A stretch of 8,126 bases of DNA from JBLYYQ01 sp048550035 (GTDB lineage: Bacteria; Nitrospinota_A; UBA7883; JBLYYQ01). The notes below the pieces were generated by a model that was not told the origin of the DNA, did not search any database, and was given only the letters and a program-made list of their open reading frames with translations. A program made the translations under genes and the position numbers. Location of the stretch: positions 1 to 8,126 of the forward strand of contig JBLYYQ010000101.1 in NCBI GenBank assembly GCA_048550035.1. The letters are read 5' to 3'. This document shows positions 6,495-8,126 of this stretch, piece by piece; positions within the stretch are counted from its first letter, which is position 1; each line of letters starts with the position of its first letter.

Positions 6495-7855
6495 TTTTTT
6501 ATAAAGCCATTAATAGTAAAATCAAATTTTTTTGCGTCACTAATTTCAGACTCGTTAGAGACTGACTTTAGCCAATTATTCTGCCAGCTTTCTGTTACAT
6601 TAAAATGATAAGGACCCTGAATCAGATTAGTTTCAAATTGACTTAGTGTTTCAATTGATCGCTCTTGACTTGCCTGCGAAATGCCACTCAATTTTACTCT
6701 GATTTGATCATCTGCCTCTTGCATCTCAAGATTCACAAGTGTTAACTCGAAAGGTAATGAATGGCTTAGATACCCTATGAATAAAGCTTTTATTGGAACA
6801 TATCCGCTTAATTCTATAACTGTCGATTCTAATTCCCTCTTACTAGCTATCTCTGCTTCAAGCGTAGAATGGTACTCTTTAATTCGTTGTAGTTCACTGC
6901 TATTTAATAGTAAATTGAAATTGGACGTTCGTATCTGATATTCAATTGTAAATACTATTGAGAACGCAGTAACCCATGCAAGTACTAGTATCGCAATCAT
7001 ATATTTTGCATACGCTCTGCGGGTTGCAAAGTTGCGAACATCTTTTGGTACAAAATTTACTTCGCTGCTACTGCTGATATTATGCACCTCTCTTAAGCAG
7101 TCGTAAGAAGTTAATTCAACCTCAAACTTAGCAGGCAAATCTACTTGATCTCCTATCTTTTCTATAAGCTCATTTGGGAATGTACCCATGAAAAGTAGCT
7201 CGCCAGTTGCTATACCATGCTGTTGCTTAACAAATAATAATGATCTTGATATCTCTTCACCTAACCTTTGGTAGTTAGTTTCAACTTGATGTTCCAAATT
7301 AAGCATTCGTGAAAATACTACATCACCATTACTTTGGCATATATACAGATACAAGCTTCCACCTAGATCAGCAATCACTCCTAATGCTTCTTTCGAATCA
7401 CGATCTGAGTTTTTTACTATTTGCGAAACCACTGCAGATGGGGCTATTAATTTTTGAAGATACAGCTCATTCCCAAGACATATATTTACTAAACTATCAA
7501 AAAACTGCTTAGGCAAAATAGATGTGCATATTATATTATTTTTCTTGGGTGAGGCTGTAACGCTATAGGTGAATACTAACTCGTCATCAAAACTCTTTTC
7601 TTTCTCGGCCTGACGCATAACATATTTTGCAAGATCAGCATCATTGAGAGGGGGTGATGTTAAAAAAACTGTCTCGATTTTTGGACCTGAATATAAAATT
7701 GTTATCAGGCTACCAGTATAATTAGCTTTCTCAATCGCTTCACCTAGCGCTCCATCTATATCTGTGAGGGAAGTAACTGGGTTTAGGTTAATATAAACTC
7801 CAGACTCTTTCCCCCAGCTCCAATGAATAGCTGTGAACTTGTTATTAAATATCTC
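6491..7855 (-). CDS. mshI: MshI, PilM/PilN-like pilus biogenesis protein; no canonical start codon
   Basis: MshI combines a cytoplasmic PilM-like (actin-fold) part with a membrane-spanning PilN-like part of the type IVa alignment complex. From the first ATG (7618) there are 375 aa: an actin-like remainder (ALGVIADLGGSLYLYI, LLFMGTFPNELI), one transmembrane helix (about 204-228), a coiled coil (about 232-270) and a periplasmic PilN-like domain (about 272-375). That ATG has no Shine-Dalgarno, and the frame is open for 79 codons upstream to TAG 7858-7856. The upstream peptide is protein-like and fits the family N-terminus (FTAIHWSWGKESGVYINL, GALGEAIEKANYTGSLITIL, VFLTSPPLNDADLAKYVMRQ). No ATG, GTG or TTG occurs in it, so initiation would need a rare codon (ATA 7852 or ATT 7828), or the original start has been lost. 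The end given here is the open-frame limit, not a proven start. Confidence 0.87.
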   Translation of the reverse strand, partial: EIFNNKFTAIHWSWGKESGVYINLNPVTSLTDIDGALGEAIEKANYTGSLITILYSGPKIETVFLTSPPLNDADLAKYVMRQAEKEKSFDDELVFTYSVTASPKKNNIICTSILPKQFFDSLVNICLGNELYLQKLIAPSAVVSQIVKNSDRDSKEALGVIADLGGSLYLYICQSNGDVVFSRMLNLEHQVETNYQRLGEEISRSLLFVKQQHGIATGELLFMGTFPNELIEKIGDQVDLPAKFEVELTSYDCLREVHNISSSSEVNFVPKDVRNFATRRAYAKYMIAILVLAWVTAFSIVFTIEYQIRTSNFNLLLNSSELQRIKEYHSTLEAEIASKRELESTVIELSGYVPIKALFIGYLSHSLPFELTLVNLEMQEADDQIRVKLSGISQASQERSIETLSQFETNLIQGPYHFNVTESWQNNWLKSVSNESEISDAKKFDFTINGFIKK

Positions 7856-7857
7856 CT
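7853..7857 (-). promoter_or_regulatory. AGGAG, ribosome-site-like, upstream of mshI without a matching start
   Basis: AGGAG on the minus strand lies at the start of the open mshI frame. The codons 0 to 12 nt downstream in that frame are ATA, TTT, AAT, AAC and AAG, none a normal start. An ATA at optimal spacing (7845-7843) is in another frame that closes after about 20 codons. It may be the original site of a gene whose ATG was lost, or chance. Confidence 0.3.
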
Positions 7858-7859
7858 AC

Positions 7860-7898
7860 TAGCCAAATACCCGTGCTACGCACGGTGAAACAGGGCTA
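7860..7898. repeat. 39-bp imperfect palindrome with GC-rich hairpin
   Basis: An inner perfect 6-bp stem CCGTGC-TAC-GCACGG (7871-7885) sits inside an outer 5-bp stem TAGCC (7860-7864) / GGCTA (7894-7898). It is clearly richer in G+C than its AT-rich surroundings. No T run follows on either strand, so it is not an ordinary terminator. It resembles small dispersed palindromic elements (REP- or MITE-like) but no second copy exists in the window. It begins two bases beyond the TAG that closes the mshI frame upstream. Confidence 0.45.
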
Positions 7899-8126
7899 CA
7901 CCTAAATTTTAATTTAGTAAATTGTGCTGTAATGAAACCTGATATATCATTAGTTGATTAGCTACTCACTTCAAAAATGAATTTAAAATACTTTCCACAC
8001 TTCAATTTGCATGAAATTTAGACAAAAAATAGAACATTTGATGATGCAGTTTCAGGCAAACAAAACAGCATTCAAAATTCCAATTAGAAGCAAAGTTATT
8101 CATGGACAAATTTGATTCACATTCTA
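7899..8126. other. Non-coding AT-rich region upstream of the msh operon
   Basis: I see no convincing gene here. The longest ATG frame on the plus strand is 34 codons (8011-8115) without family resemblance; an ATG at 8102 is open to the window edge but too short to judge. On the minus strand, TGATATATCA (7949-7940) is a 10-bp palindrome that also reads as an extended -10 (TGnTATATC) facing mshI, and a TTGAAG lies upstream at a poor spacing of about 22 bp. This is the natural place for the msh operon promoter, but no single site is convincing. Confidence 0.4.
7902..7917. repeat. AT-rich perfect inverted repeat
   Basis: CTAAATT-TT-AATTTAG is a 7-bp perfect stem with a 2-base centre, just beyond the 39-bp palindrome. 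It could be an operator or part of the same element; in AT-rich DNA it may be chance. Confidence 0.3.

Noticed and set aside
7309..7512. 67-codon plus-strand frame inside mshI
   Set aside because: Antisense to the actin-like part of MshI with no supporting features.
7871..7885. Hairpin as a rho-independent terminator
   Set aside because: The stem is only 6 bp and no T run follows on either strand.
8011..8115. 34-codon plus-strand frame in the intergenic region
   Set aside because: Too short, no convincing ribosome site and no recognisable motif.
8102..8126. Possible gene start (ATG) at the right edge
   Set aside because: Only eight codons are visible and the upstream ribosome-like AGAAG is weak; cannot be judged from this window.

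Overview
The window comes from an AT-rich bacterium, most likely a gammaproteobacterium. Two things point there: an adjacent metX-metW pair of the proteobacterial type, and a set of MSHA-type (type IVa pilus-like) biogenesis genes in the order mshI-J-K-L-M-N known from Vibrio and Shewanella. I cannot name the genus from the sequence.

Positions 3-1713 (+ strand) hold the 3' part of metX, a homoserine O-acyltransferase cut by the left edge, overlapped by metW, a SAM-fold partner protein. Both belong to methionine biosynthesis. Positions 1719-7855 (- strand, so read from right to left) are one tightly packed operon. MshI is a PilM/PilN-like cytoplasmic and inner-membrane protein, MshJ is PilO-like, MshK is PilP-like, MshL is the outer-membrane secretin lipoprotein, MshM is an ExeA-type ATPase and MshN is a membrane-anchored TPR protein. 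Together they would form the alignment complex and outer-membrane pore of an MSHA-like pilus or secretion machine. The extension ATPase (mshE), platform protein (mshG) and pilins (mshA, B, C, D, O) are not here. After mshN, where mshE and mshG usually follow, the operon runs tail-to-tail into metW with a 5-bp gap. Positions 7856-8126 are non-coding as far as I can see, and include a small palindromic element against the 5' end of mshI.

The most striking observations are two reading-frame problems in the same operon. The mshM N-terminus (conserved ExeA-type residues) is in a different frame from the Walker A/B body, with the break at a run of six T (coding strand). The mshI reading frame continues 79 codons upstream of its first ATG with clearly protein-like sequence, but has no ATG, GTG or TTG start before an in-frame TAG; a 39-bp imperfect palindrome begins immediately beyond that stop. 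Either the MSHA locus is decaying, there are sequence errors, or recoding or non-standard initiation is used. I see no RNA genes, CRISPR arrays or insertion sequences, and no wholly new system.
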